DNA of 63,080 bases from Bacteroidota bacterium (GTDB lineage: Bacteria > Bacteroidota > Bacteroidia > Palsa-965): contig JAJTEY010000005.1 in the NCBI GenBank assembly GCA_021299855.1, positions 1 through 63,080 on the forward strand. Reading direction: 5' to 3'. Positions within the stretch are counted from its first letter, which is position 1. The number at the start of each line of letters is the position of its first letter. The notes beneath the pieces were generated by a model. The model saw only the letters and a list, made by a program, of their open reading frames with translations, was not told the DNA's origin and searched no databases. The position numbers and the translations under genes are program-made. Shown piece after piece: positions 8,504-17,006 of this stretch.

Positions 8504-9379
8504 ATGAAAGAACGTTTGGCGGAATCGGAACTGGTACTCAATCCTGATAACAGCATTTACCACCTAAAACTGCATCCTGAGCAGATTGCGCATAAGATCA
8601 TCGTAGTTGGCGATCAGGCGCGAGTAGCAACAGTTTCAGACCGATTCGATTCCATAGAGCATCGCGTTCAAAACCGTGAATTCATAACGCATACCGGTCG
8701 TGTGGGGAGCACGCGAATTACAGCGCTTTCCACAGGCATAGGAACCGATAACATTGATATCGTGTTGAACGAACTGGATGCCCTTGTAAATATCGAATTA
8801 ACTGCCCGAGAAATAAAAAACGAAAGCGCTTCACTAGAAATTATCCGTATCGGAACATCGGGCGCTTTGCATGCAGATATTCCGGTAGATTCGTTTGTTG
8901 CTTCATCTTATGGAATGGGATTCGACGGTTTGCTCAACTATTACGCCGGCATGAAGCACGTGGACGAGCCTAATCTGGTCAATTCGTTTATGAAACACGC
9001 CGGATGGTTGCCGGGTATGCCTTATCCCTATACTGTTGCAGGGTCGGATCGTTTATTAAAACAAATTGCACACGACATGACGCAAGGCATAACGGCTACA
9101 GCACCCGGTTTTTATGGTCCGCAAGGAAGACAACTTCGCCTTGCTGCAGCCAAACCTGATCTTAACGAATTGCTGGGCAGTTATTCCTTTAACGGACATC
9201 GCATCACGAATTTCGAAATGGAAACATCTGCCCTCTACGGTTTGGGTAAAATGCTCGGTCACGACTGTATGACGGTGTGCGCGATCATCGCCAATCGTGC
9301 GGCCGGACAATACAGCAAAAATTACAAACCGGTCATCGCAAAGCTCATCGATACGGTTATTGAACGTTTCGTTGTGTAA
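8504..9379 (+). CDS. nucleoside phosphorylase (PNP/UDP family, uridine-phosphorylase-like)
   Basis: A 291-residue cytoplasmic enzyme of the PNP_UDP_1 family, which splits nucleosides with phosphate to give base and ribose-1-phosphate. Visible marks are VVGDQARVATVSDRF at the N-terminus (phosphate-binding GD), STGIGTDNIDIVLNEL, RIGTSGALHADI (phosphate-site GTSG) and NFEMETSALYGLGKM (ribose-binding MET and Glu). The EMETS segment fits uridine phosphorylase-like members, but the base cannot be fixed by eye. It has its own candidate promoter and is followed by a separate gene with its own -7 box. Confidence 0.9.
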   Translation: MKERLAESELVLNPDNSIYHLKLHPEQIAHKIIVVGDQARVATVSDRFDSIEHRVQNREFITHTGRVGSTRITALSTGIGTDNIDIVLNELDALVNIELTAREIKNESASLEIIRIGTSGALHADIPVDSFVASSYGMGFDGLLNYYAGMKHVDEPNLVNSFMKHAGWLPGMPYPYTVAGSDRLLKQIAHDMTQGITATAPGFYGPQGRQLRLAAAKPDLNELLGSYSFNGHRITNFEMETSALYGLGKMLGHDCMTVCAIIANRAAGQYSKNYKPVIAKLIDTVIERFVV

Positions 9380-9421
9380 AACTGTTGGAACAGTTCGGGA
9401 ACAAAAGGCAGCCCTCAAACG

Positions 9422-9429
9422 TATATTTG
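9422..9429 (+). promoter_or_regulatory. candidate -7 box (TATATTTG) for the transglutaminase-like gene
   Basis: Exact TAnnTTTG match ending 17 bases before the ATG at 9447. No TTG at the expected -33 distance. Confidence 0.38.
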
Positions 9430-9446
9430 TTTGAGTATCCGCTATT

Positions 9447-10316
9447 ATGCCCGACAAAAACGAAATAAATGCCCTGATCAGTTTGCTGGATGACCCTGAT
9501 GAAGCGGTTTTTCGGCATATTCGTGAAAAACTGCTTTCGCTTGGCGAAGAAGTAATTCCGGAATTGGAGTCCGCTTGGGAAAGTTCCTTTGATGCTGTTT
9601 TTCAGGAACGGGTAGAAAATATTATTCAAAGTATACAGTTTGATCGTGTAAAGCACGAATTAATGGCTTGGGCACTTCCCGGTCATCAGGACCTATTGGA
9701 GGGTGCGTTATTGATTGCCAAATATCAATATCCTGATTTGAACGAAATCCAGGTTCGGAAATATCTGGATCAGATGAAGCAGGATATTTGGCTGGAACTG
9801 AATAACAATTTAACGGCACTCGAAAAAGTTCGCGTTATCAATCACATCATATTTGATGTTCATGGTTTTGGTGGTAACACAACTAATTTTCATGCACCTC
9901 AGAATTCACTGATAAACACAGTTCTTGAAACGAAGCGCGGTAATCAAGTGAGTTTATCGATCATTTACGCTGTAATTGCTCAGGACTTACACATTCCGAT
10001 TTACGGTGTCAATCTGCCGGAACATTTCATATTGGCTTATGTAGATCAAGGAGGAACGAGTGACGTTGTAACCGATGATCCGGAGCGTGTGTTGTTTTAT
10101 ATCAATCCATTCAGTCGTGGATCAGTTGTAAGCAAAAAAGAAATTGACGCTTTTATTCGTCAGCATCGTTTAGAAGAGAAGTCGGAGTTTTATACGCCTT
10201 GCTCCAATCTGGTAATTATTAAGCGCTTGCTGAACAATCTCCTTCATGCTTACGAAAAGTTGGGCTACGCTTTAAAGGTGGATGAAATCCGTCGATTAAT
10301 ATTGGCAATAAGCTAA
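9447..10316 (+). CDS. SirB1-like transglutaminase-fold protein
   Basis: A 289-residue protein with an N-terminal helical part (about 1-90, HEAT-like: VIPELESAWESS) and a transglutaminase-like fold (about 95-285). The core reads ETKRGNQVSLSIIYAVIAQD and GVNLPEHFILAYVD, the pattern of SirB1/YchA relatives. The position of the catalytic cysteine of true transglutaminases is occupied by Ser/Leu (QVSLSI), so enzymatic activity is doubtful; only the histidine (PEHF) is evident. The family's function is not established. It is convergent with the sugar transferase gene, with only 20 bases between stops and no terminator seen. Confidence 0.85.
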   Translation: MPDKNEINALISLLDDPDEAVFRHIREKLLSLGEEVIPELESAWESSFDAVFQERVENIIQSIQFDRVKHELMAWALPGHQDLLEGALLIAKYQYPDLNEIQVRKYLDQMKQDIWLELNNNLTALEKVRVINHIIFDVHGFGGNTTNFHAPQNSLINTVLETKRGNQVSLSIIYAVIAQDLHIPIYGVNLPEHFILAYVDQGGTSDVVTDDPERVLFYINPFSRGSVVSKKEIDAFIRQHRLEEKSEFYTPCSNLVIIKRLLNNLLHAYEKLGYALKVDEIRRLILAIS

Positions 10317-10336
10317 TTTATCGCCACCAGAATTAC

Positions 10337-10924
10337 TTACCGGATTATTCTCAAAATCGTACGCGCGATAATTTTCAGATCCGTAATTAATCCGCTTTCG
10401 TTAATGTAACGAGCATTTAATTTAAGCTTGGCCGGCATTACTTCTTTGATGTAGGTCTCTTCCGGATTGTCTGATTTTGCCAACAACTCATTTTCTTCAA
10501 AATATTCTAAGGATGCGTGATCCGTAATTCCGGGACGAACAGATAACACCTTTCGTTGTTCATCGGAATATAAATCTACATACTTCCGCACTTCGGGTCT
10601 TGGACCTACTAAACTCATGTCGCCCAACAAGACGTTAATCAATTGGGGCAATTCATCCAACTTATATTTTCGAAGAAAATAACCTGCGCGAGTGATGCGA
10701 GGATCACGCCCTCCGACAGTCAACAAACCTTTTTTGTCGGCATCGGGAACCATGCTTCGGAATTTCCACAACTTGAAATCAACTCCATTCCTGCCTACAC
10801 GAATTTGCTTATAGAACACGCCTCCTCTACTTTCCATACTGATCCAAATGCCAAGAAAAAGGAAGAGCGGCAGCAGTATCAATAAGCCAATGAATGATGC
10901 AACAATGTCGCAAAGTCGTTTCAT
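10337..10924 (-). CDS. polyprenyl-phosphate glycosyl-1-phosphate transferase (PglC/WcaJ core type)
   Basis: A 195-residue bacterial sugar transferase, the minimal PglC-sized form: one N-terminal re-entrant membrane helix (DIVASFIGLLILLPLFLFLG) and the catalytic domain. Signatures are KLWKFRSMVPDADKKG, the catalytic Asp-Glu in KLDELPQLINVL, and GDMSLVGPRPE. It starts a glycan on undecaprenyl phosphate at the cytoplasmic face of the inner membrane. It overlaps the aminotransferase gene by ATGA and is last in its operon. With a DegT aminotransferase next door the first sugar may be an amino sugar, as in bacillosamine pathways; no PglD-type acetyltransferase is in the window, so this is inference. 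Confidence 0.94.
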   Translation of the reverse strand: MKRLCDIVASFIGLLILLPLFLFLGIWISMESRGGVFYKQIRVGRNGVDFKLWKFRSMVPDADKKGLLTVGGRDPRITRAGYFLRKYKLDELPQLINVLLGDMSLVGPRPEVRKYVDLYSDEQRKVLSVRPGITDHASLEYFEENELLAKSDNPEETYIKEVMPAKLKLNARYINESGLITDLKIIARTILRIIR

Positions 10925-12141
10925 GCGAGTCCTGTTCCAATAACTTTATGCACAGCAATAACCACTGCCTGAACAACCTGTTTTACTTGTTCTTCCGTGA
11001 TGTCGTAAAAAATCGGAAGTGAAATTTCGCGTGAAAAATTGTCGTACGTCGTTGGGTAATTCTTGATATCATAACCCGAATTACGATAGAAGCTCATCAT
11101 CGGAACGGGAATAAAATGCACGTTAACAGAAACATCTTGATCGAAAATGTGTTGTATGATCTGATCCCGTTGCGTTTCAGATATTCCCTTTATTCTTAAC
11201 GGATATAAATGATAACAAGTTGTTGTATTATCGTTTTGCAGAATAGGTAATTCCGCCCAATCGTAGGCACTTAAGATCCAGCTGTATTGCTCGGCAACTT
11301 TACGACGCTTCACCAACGTGTCATTATCGTAACGTTCCAATTCTACTAATCCGATCGCGGCCATAATATCCGTCATGTTGCACTTGTATCCGGGTTCGAT
11401 GATATCGTACTTCCAGTTACCCTTTTGCATTTTAGCCAAAGCATCTTTGTTTTGACCGTGAAGCGTTTTAATGCACAAATAATTATAAATCGCCTGATTA
11501 TCGAATGGTGCAGGCAAATTCAACGCCACTGCTCCTCCTTCTGCAGTGGTCAAATTCTTAACCGCGTGAAAAGAAAATACGGTAACGTCCGTTAACGCAC
11601 CCGTCTTTCTCCCCTTATAAAGAGCGCCCATAGAATGCGCCGCGTCCGATAATATCATGATTCGCCCCAATTGCTGTTGCTCCGGCGTTGCAGGAACAAA
11701 AACCGATCGACGTGCTTCCGCCAATTTATTAATGGCGTCATAATCACAAGGAAATCCTCCAAAATCAACGGGCATGATCACCTTGGTTTTTGGAGTAATT
11801 GCTTTTTCAATAGCAGAAACGTTGATATTAAAATCATCCGCATTGACATCCACAAATACCGGAGTTGCTCCACAGTGCATAACGACATTGGCTGTCGCGG
11901 AATACGTGTATGCCGGCAAAATCACTTCATCTCCCGGTTTAACTCCAAACCAGCGCAACATAATTTCTAAACCTGCAGTTGCCGAATTCAAACACAATGT
12001 AGCAGGAGCCTGATAGTAGGTTGATAATTCTTTTTCGAACCGTTTTGTTTTTGGACCTGTAGTAATCCAACCACTACGAAGTGTATCCGTAACTTCATCA
12101 ATAATTTTCTGATCGATACGAGGTGGAGAAAACGGCACCAT
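10921..12141 (-). CDS. DegT/DnrJ/EryC1/StrS-family sugar aminotransferase
   Basis: A 406-residue PLP enzyme that aminates nucleotide-linked keto-sugars. The N-terminal VPFSPPRIDQKIIDEVTDTL and SGWITTGPKTKRFE are classic for the family; the PLP lysine is in FHAVKNLTTAEGGAV (near residue 195), and ILSDAAHSMGA supplies the cofactor-binding aspartate. It overlaps pglC-like by ATGA and follows the O-antigen ligase gene after 29 bases. The sugar product (4-amino or 3-amino) cannot be decided from sequence by eye. Its position fits making the amino sugar loaded by the downstream transferase. Confidence 0.94.
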   Translation of the reverse strand: MVPFSPPRIDQKIIDEVTDTLRSGWITTGPKTKRFEKELSTYYQAPATLCLNSATAGLEIMLRWFGVKPGDEVILPAYTYSATANVVMHCGATPVFVDVNADDFNINVSAIEKAITPKTKVIMPVDFGGFPCDYDAINKLAEARRSVFVPATPEQQQLGRIMILSDAAHSMGALYKGRKTGALTDVTVFSFHAVKNLTTAEGGAVALNLPAPFDNQAIYNYLCIKTLHGQNKDALAKMQKGNWKYDIIEPGYKCNMTDIMAAIGLVELERYDNDTLVKRRKVAEQYSWILSAYDWAELPILQNDNTTTCYHLYPLRIKGISETQRDQIIQHIFDQDVSVNVHFIPVPMMSFYRNSGYDIKNYPTTYDNFSREISLPIFYDITEEQVKQVVQAVVIAVHKVIGTGLA

Positions 12142-12170
12142 AGCTATTGAGTCTTTTTACTGTGAAGAAA

Positions 12171-13400
12171 TTAATCGGGCAGAAACACTTTGCGATCTGC
12201 AGAGAACAAAAGTATTGAATATAAAAATCCGACATACATGGTTCCTGCCTGCAACTGTAAAATGGATTCCGGAATCATATTGATGGTTAGTAGTCCGCCA
12301 ACAATTACAATTATGCCCAAACGTGCACGTATTGCCCACAGCACAACACCTAAAGTTAAAGTCAGCAATACCGCCAATCCCAACCAACCAAGTGCCAATC
12401 CTGTCTGAAAAAACTGACTATGTGCATTTAACTTTTTCTCGAATGCACCCGTCATTCCCGACTCCTCGTACTTATTCATTAGTTCATCCTGCACATCGCC
12501 GGTTCCATATCCATACAACGGTGCATCCATTATTAACACTGCATCCGCACTCCAGATCAACATCCGCACTTCGCTACTTTCGGATGAAGTTGGATCAACA
12601 ACTTTATTACCCGACAAACTCGTCATCATGCGTTGAAATGTTTCTTCTAATCGCGGAGAAGTTTGAATAGCCAGCCATGCTCCTCCAACAAGCACGAATA
12701 GTGCAATAGCCCCGCTAACATATCGTTTAAAGCGTATTACCGCGTATACGGTGTAAAAAATCAGCACGGCCGCCAATGACAAGAAACCCATTTTAGAAGA
12801 CAACAGAAAAACGATAAATGCAAAAAATAAGCCCAACAAAGTTGCAATCAACTTATTTCGGGATGATTCATTCTTGAGCAACACTCCATGAAAAAGAAAT
12901 ACAATGCCGGACACGAAATACAATGCCAGATACGATGGGTGCATAATATTTTCCGTGAAGGTCTGATACACGAAAGTACTTGTTCCCAGTTCAGAATAGC
13001 GCAGCGCGCCACGCACGATCATAAAAACACCAACCCCAATCAATCCAATAACGAAAGCAATAAAGACTTTTCTGGTTTCTTTTTCAGTTAAGCGAATGGA
13101 TGCAAATACGATGGATAGCAAGAATACAGGAATCTTGACCTGAATACTGTTTAGCGCTTCATCATGATTATCCGACCATAATATTCCGAGCACATACAAC
13201 GCAGTAAATACAATAAAAACAGCCAACCAAGGTGCATTGCGCATATTATTCCATTTATCCTTCCAATTTGGATTTAATAACCAAAATAAAACGAGAAAGG
13301 TGGAAAATTGAGAAGTTAAAAAATTAAACGGCAGTAGCGCGCAACACAGCAGCAGCAGGAATCGCATTGTTGAATCTGTTATCGTTGCGTATCGTGACAT
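12171..13400 (-). CDS. O-antigen ligase/polymerase family membrane protein (Wzy_C)
   Basis: A 409-residue polytopic membrane protein with about ten hydrophobic segments and a large periplasmic loop around residues 205-290 (HSQFFQTGLALGWLGL follows it), the pattern of the WaaL/Wzy family. It either ligates a finished glycan to lipid A core or another acceptor, or polymerises repeat units; sequence alone does not separate these. The start overlaps the stop of the glycosyltransferase gene upstream by one base (TAATG). In a locus with an ABC exporter a ligase role is the simpler reading, but the adjacent PglC-like enzyme would also fit a polymerase. Confidence 0.87.
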   Translation of the reverse strand: MSRYATITDSTMRFLLLLCCALLPFNFLTSQFSTFLVLFWLLNPNWKDKWNNMRNAPWLAVFIVFTALYVLGILWSDNHDEALNSIQVKIPVFLLSIVFASIRLTEKETRKVFIAFVIGLIGVGVFMIVRGALRYSELGTSTFVYQTFTENIMHPSYLALYFVSGIVFLFHGVLLKNESSRNKLIATLLGLFFAFIVFLLSSKMGFLSLAAVLIFYTVYAVIRFKRYVSGAIALFVLVGGAWLAIQTSPRLEETFQRMMTSLSGNKVVDPTSSESSEVRMLIWSADAVLIMDAPLYGYGTGDVQDELMNKYEESGMTGAFEKKLNAHSQFFQTGLALGWLGLAVLLTLTLGVVLWAIRARLGIIVIVGGLLTINMIPESILQLQAGTMYVGFLYSILLFSADRKVFLPD

Positions 13401-14638
13401 TACCCGATTTGTTTTTTGCGAATGCCTTCCAACTTTTGAAACAGCGCTGAAGCAATTTTATTTCGTTCAAACTTTTCGCTTACGTACGCTCTACCGCGCT
13501 TACCCCATTCCTTCGCTTGTTCCGCATGCCGGCTAACAAACAACACGGCATCAGCCAACGCCTGCTCATTTTCCGGTTCAAAATGTAAACCTGCATTAGC
13601 TTCATTAATAAAAAGTGTTTTGGCTTCACCATCAATTCCCAATAGCACGGGCTTTTCCATAGCCAGATTTTCAAACACTTTAGAAGGAATTGCACCTTTG
13701 AATAAGTCCAATTTACGCAATGGAAGTACAGCACAATCAATCATCGCGACAAATGAAGGCATTAAGGTTTTAGGAATTGCATCCAAAAAAATAACGTTAT
13801 CCAATGCCCATTCTGTTCGTAGCTGTTTCAATCGTTCTTTTTCAGGACCTTCCCCCAAGAGCACGAATTTAATATCGTTGTGATCTTTTAGGAGACGTGC
13901 TGCTTTGAGAATAACCTCAAGACCTTGAGCATGACCAATAATGCCACCATAAAAAAACACCTTGTCTGTAGGCTTTAATCCGTGCACATTTCTCTCCTGC
14001 GCTACAACATGCTTCGGATCATACAACGAAATATCCACGCCATTAGGTAGCCAATACACCTCTTTATTTGGAAATCGAGATTTGATGTTGTGAACAATAC
14101 CCTGCGTTTGACCCGTTATCAAAACCGATTTACGATACAAGAATTCTTCCAGCGCAGTCGAAATTCGAAGCAAGAACGTGTTCTTTACCAGTCCAAGTTT
14201 TTCCGCACTTTCCGGCCATAAATCGGACACATTAAAAATCATTGGAGTGCGCTTAAAACGCGATAACAGAAACGCTGTAATTCCCAGAAACAAAGGCGGT
14301 GATTCACAAATCAAAAAATGGCCACGTTTCATTCTAAAACACCCAATCCAAAATGCACTAAATACAAACGAAAAATAATTAAGTAAACGAGGCAGAATCG
14401 ATTTTGATTGCGGCACATAAATCCAACATCGTGTTACAGGAATTCCGTCTATTTCTTCTTCCACACGCCATTTCCCGCGATAGCCTTCTGCAATTTTCAT
14501 GTGCGGATAATTGGGCATTGCGGTAATTACGCGAACATCTGCACCCAAAGCTTTCAATCGAACAGCCAGTTCCGACAAGCGATTTTGCGGAGCCCCAACT
14601 TCGGGTGGATAGTATTGAGATAAAATGACAATTTTCAT
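13400..14638 (-). CDS. GT4 glycosyltransferase, WbuB-like
   Basis: A 412-residue GT-B enzyme. The opening KIVILSQYYPPEVGAPQNR and ITAMPNYPHMKI are typical of WbuB-type transferases (known members move N-acetyl-L-fucosamine). The C-terminal donor domain has FFYGGIIGHAQGLEVILKAA and LLGEGPEKERLKQL, then the E-x7-E region (PSKVFENLAMEKPVL). It acts at the cytoplasmic membrane face on an undecaprenyl-linked intermediate. It overlaps both neighbours (ATGA upstream, TAATG downstream), so the operon is translationally coupled. The donor sugar is uncertain. Confidence 0.92.
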   Translation of the reverse strand: MKIVILSQYYPPEVGAPQNRLSELAVRLKALGADVRVITAMPNYPHMKIAEGYRGKWRVEEEIDGIPVTRCWIYVPQSKSILPRLLNYFSFVFSAFWIGCFRMKRGHFLICESPPLFLGITAFLLSRFKRTPMIFNVSDLWPESAEKLGLVKNTFLLRISTALEEFLYRKSVLITGQTQGIVHNIKSRFPNKEVYWLPNGVDISLYDPKHVVAQERNVHGLKPTDKVFFYGGIIGHAQGLEVILKAARLLKDHNDIKFVLLGEGPEKERLKQLRTEWALDNVIFLDAIPKTLMPSFVAMIDCAVLPLRKLDLFKGAIPSKVFENLAMEKPVLLGIDGEAKTLFINEANAGLHFEPENEQALADAVLFVSRHAEQAKEWGKRGRAYVSEKFERNKIASALFQKLEGIRKKQIG

Positions 14639-15741
14639 GGCATCATTTTATCGTAAAGCGATTCAACAGTATCGAGATTTTTCTCCCAATCATAATTTTC
14701 CAAAACACGTTGTCGCGCAGCATCACCCATTTGCTTACGAAGTTCTAGATTATTCAGCAAATGTAGTATAGCATCCGCGGCTTTGCCCGGTTCGTTTTTG
14801 GGAACGACAAGTGCGGTAATGCCGGAAACTGCAACTTCCTGAAAGCCGGATGCATTACTCACTACTGCCGGTTTTCCGCAAGCCATGGCTTCGACAAGGG
14901 CTACACCGAAACTTTCTTCTCGCGATAATGCCACAAATACATCAAAACTTCTGTGGCAGTCGGGAACTTGGTGATGTTCAATTTGTCCTAAAAAAGTAAC
15001 AACGTCATCACATTTCAACTCCCCGGTTAATTGCTCCAAGTGCTTACGCTGTGAACCATCACCACCAATGATTAATCGTACGTTCCCCGTAAATCGTTGG
15101 CGAACTTCCGCGAACGCTGTAATCAACGTATCAATGCCATAAGCAGGTTCCAATGATTTCACGGTACCGATAATTATTTCGTTCGGGTGTCGTAGTGATG
15201 CGGACACTCCGGGAGAAAACAAATTCACATCAACTCCAAACGGTGTAACAGCAACGCTTCCGGAATAGTATTTCCTAATTTCCCGCGCCATTACATGACT
15301 GGTAGAAAAAACGCCCTTGGCTCGATTCAGGTTGAATTGAATCATTTTTTTGTGCAAGAAACTGCGTGATGCAAAATCGTAAATATCCGATCCCCAAACA
15401 GAGATCACAAAAGGTTGAAATCGACTTAATGCACCCAGCAATCCGTATGAAGTTGCATAATGGGCATGAACCAAATGCGGTTGAAATGAAGTAATGATTT
15501 TTTTGAGATATGGCAGCAACTTCACGTACTTCAATTTACCCGCTAAACCGCCTTGAAAAGTTGCAGTTGAAAAACCATGCTCATCAAACACCTGAATGTT
15601 CGGATAAGTTGTCCACCACTTTAACTCACTTTTTCGAAGACTGAAGATACCTACTTCATAACCGCGTGTTGCCAAAGAAATTGCCCATTTGCGCGTATGA
15701 GAGGAATCCACATCGGACAAGAATAATATTCTTCGTGCCAT
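14635..15741 (-). CDS. GT4 glycosyltransferase
   Basis: A 368-residue GT-B/GT4 enzyme, first gene of a five-gene minus-strand operon (15741 down to 10337). The N-domain starts RRILFLSDVDSSHTRKW; the acceptor region has HLVHAHYATSYGLLG and VISVWGSDIYDF. The donor domain has IIIGTVKSLEPAYGIDTL, IIGGDGSQRKHLEQL and SREESFGVALVEAMACGKP (the E-x7-E motif). This kind of transferase is common in glycan loci; the linkage cannot be predicted by eye. A TATTTTTA box just upstream could be its -7 element. Confidence 0.92.
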   Translation of the reverse strand: MARRILFLSDVDSSHTRKWAISLATRGYEVGIFSLRKSELKWWTTYPNIQVFDEHGFSTATFQGGLAGKLKYVKLLPYLKKIITSFQPHLVHAHYATSYGLLGALSRFQPFVISVWGSDIYDFASRSFLHKKMIQFNLNRAKGVFSTSHVMAREIRKYYSGSVAVTPFGVDVNLFSPGVSASLRHPNEIIIGTVKSLEPAYGIDTLITAFAEVRQRFTGNVRLIIGGDGSQRKHLEQLTGELKCDDVVTFLGQIEHHQVPDCHRSFDVFVALSREESFGVALVEAMACGKPAVVSNASGFQEVAVSGITALVVPKNEPGKAADAILHLLNNLELRKQMGDAARQRVLENYDWEKNLDTVESLYDKMMP

Positions 15742-15827
15742 TGTGGTAAAAATAGAAAATTCGATCCACCTGCCGGTACAAGAATTACTTCACTATGGCA
15801 CATTCTATCCGCTGCAGCAGGATTATG

Positions 15828-15835
15828 TACATTTG
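15828..15835 (+). promoter_or_regulatory. candidate -7 box (TACATTTG) for the plus-strand glycosyltransferase
   Basis: Exact TAnnTTTG match ending 28 bases before the ATG at 15864, in the 122-base divergent gap. No convincing -33 element. Confidence 0.33.
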
Positions 15836-15863
15836 ATAACAGTAATTGTTTCTTCCGGTACAT

Positions 15864-17006
15864 ATGAATCGACCGAAAATAGCCTTTATCAGTGAACAGG
15901 ATGCGAGGGACAAGCGCTCGTGGTCGGGTACACAATACTTTATATGGCAAGCACTTCAAAATCATGTGGGTGATGTTACTTTGCTTGAACCGTATACTCC
16001 AAGAGTTCTGAAATTCTTTTGTTCCGCATTTAATTATTTGTCGTTGCGCATTCTCAAAAAACGATTCGACTACCGGCATTCCGATGTTATGAGTAACGCA
16101 TACGGCAAGCACTATTCGAAACTGCTGCGACAAAATGAATATGATCTTGTCGTTATTTCCGCATCTATTGCAACCATGTCGGGTATACAAACAAAAATTC
16201 CAACCGTTTATATCAACGATCGTGTTATTAGCGGTGCGATTAACTACCACAAAATCCTGACAGATCTTTTTGCTTTTTCACGCAGACAAAGTATTGCGAA
16301 TGATCGTAAGGCCATCCTCAATAGTTCATTGTCCGTATTTTGTTCGGACTGGGCTGCTGATGCTGCACGTGCTATTGCACCGGATAAAGTTGTTATGATT
16401 CCGTTCGGTGCGAATCTGGAGAAAACACCCGAACAACCTAATGTGTTAACGTTTCCTCCACAAAAAATAAAATTGTTATTCGCGGGAGTTAACTGGTTCG
16501 ACAAAGGAGGTCCGAAAGCGTTTGACGCGTTACTGCATTTGTTGAACAATGGATATGATGCCGAATTATCTGTTGTAGGCTGCACACCGCTGAAAGAATT
16601 TGAACACGAGAAGTTGACGTGTTGCGGATTTCTGAATAAAAACAATGTTGCGGAATTCGAACAACTCACCGCGCTTTATCGCAGTCATCATTTTTTCATT
16701 CTTCCAACCAAATACGAAGCATACGGACTTGTATTTTGCGAATCGGCAGCATACGGATTACCGGCCCTCGCGCCACGAACAGGCGGCATTCCAACAATAA
16801 TCGATCATGAGAAGACTGGAATTTTACTTCCGGAAACGGCAACAGGACAGGAATACGCCAATGAAATTATCGCTCTCCTGAAACAACCCGAACTATGGCA
16901 ACTGCTACGCACCAACGCTTATCAAAAATATACTTCAACTTTAAATTGGGAGTCGTGGGCTGCAACACTGAAAGCAACGTGTGCCGCACGAAAAATTATT
17001 GATTAG
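15864..17006 (+). CDS. GT4-type glycosyltransferase, isolated on the plus strand
   Basis: A 380-residue GT-B glycosyltransferase; ATG 15864 (MNRPKIAFISEQDARDKRSW) is preferred to the TTG at 15846. The donor domain has LLFAGVNWFDKGGPKAFDAL, then FFILPTKYEAYGLVFCESAAYG (the E-x7-E region) and PRTGGIPTIIDHEKTG. It is the only plus-strand gene inside polysaccharide locus 1. It is divergent from the five-gene operon and convergent with the GT2-GT4 fusion; its TAG stop overlaps the fusion's TAA on the other strand by four bases. It has its own candidate promoter, so it is probably expressed alone. Confidence 0.9.
   Translation: MNRPKIAFISEQDARDKRSWSGTQYFIWQALQNHVGDVTLLEPYTPRVLKFFCSAFNYLSLRILKKRFDYRHSDVMSNAYGKHYSKLLRQNEYDLVVISASIATMSGIQTKIPTVYINDRVISGAINYHKILTDLFAFSRRQSIANDRKAILNSSLSVFCSDWAADAARAIAPDKVVMIPFGANLEKTPEQPNVLTFPPQKIKLLFAGVNWFDKGGPKAFDALLHLLNNGYDAELSVVGCTPLKEFEHEKLTCCGFLNKNNVAEFEQLTALYRSHHFFILPTKYEAYGLVFCESAAYGLPALAPRTGGIPTIIDHEKTGILLPETATGQEYANEIIALLKQPELWQLLRTNAYQKYTSTLNWESWAATLKATCAARKIID

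Noticed and set aside
15651-16250. 199-residue minus-strand ORF
   Set aside because: It overlaps two convincing glycosyltransferase genes and has no recognisable motif; a shadow frame.
16244-16669. 141-residue minus-strand ORF
   Set aside because: Fully antisense to a GT4 gene; serine- and asparagine-rich shadow composition.
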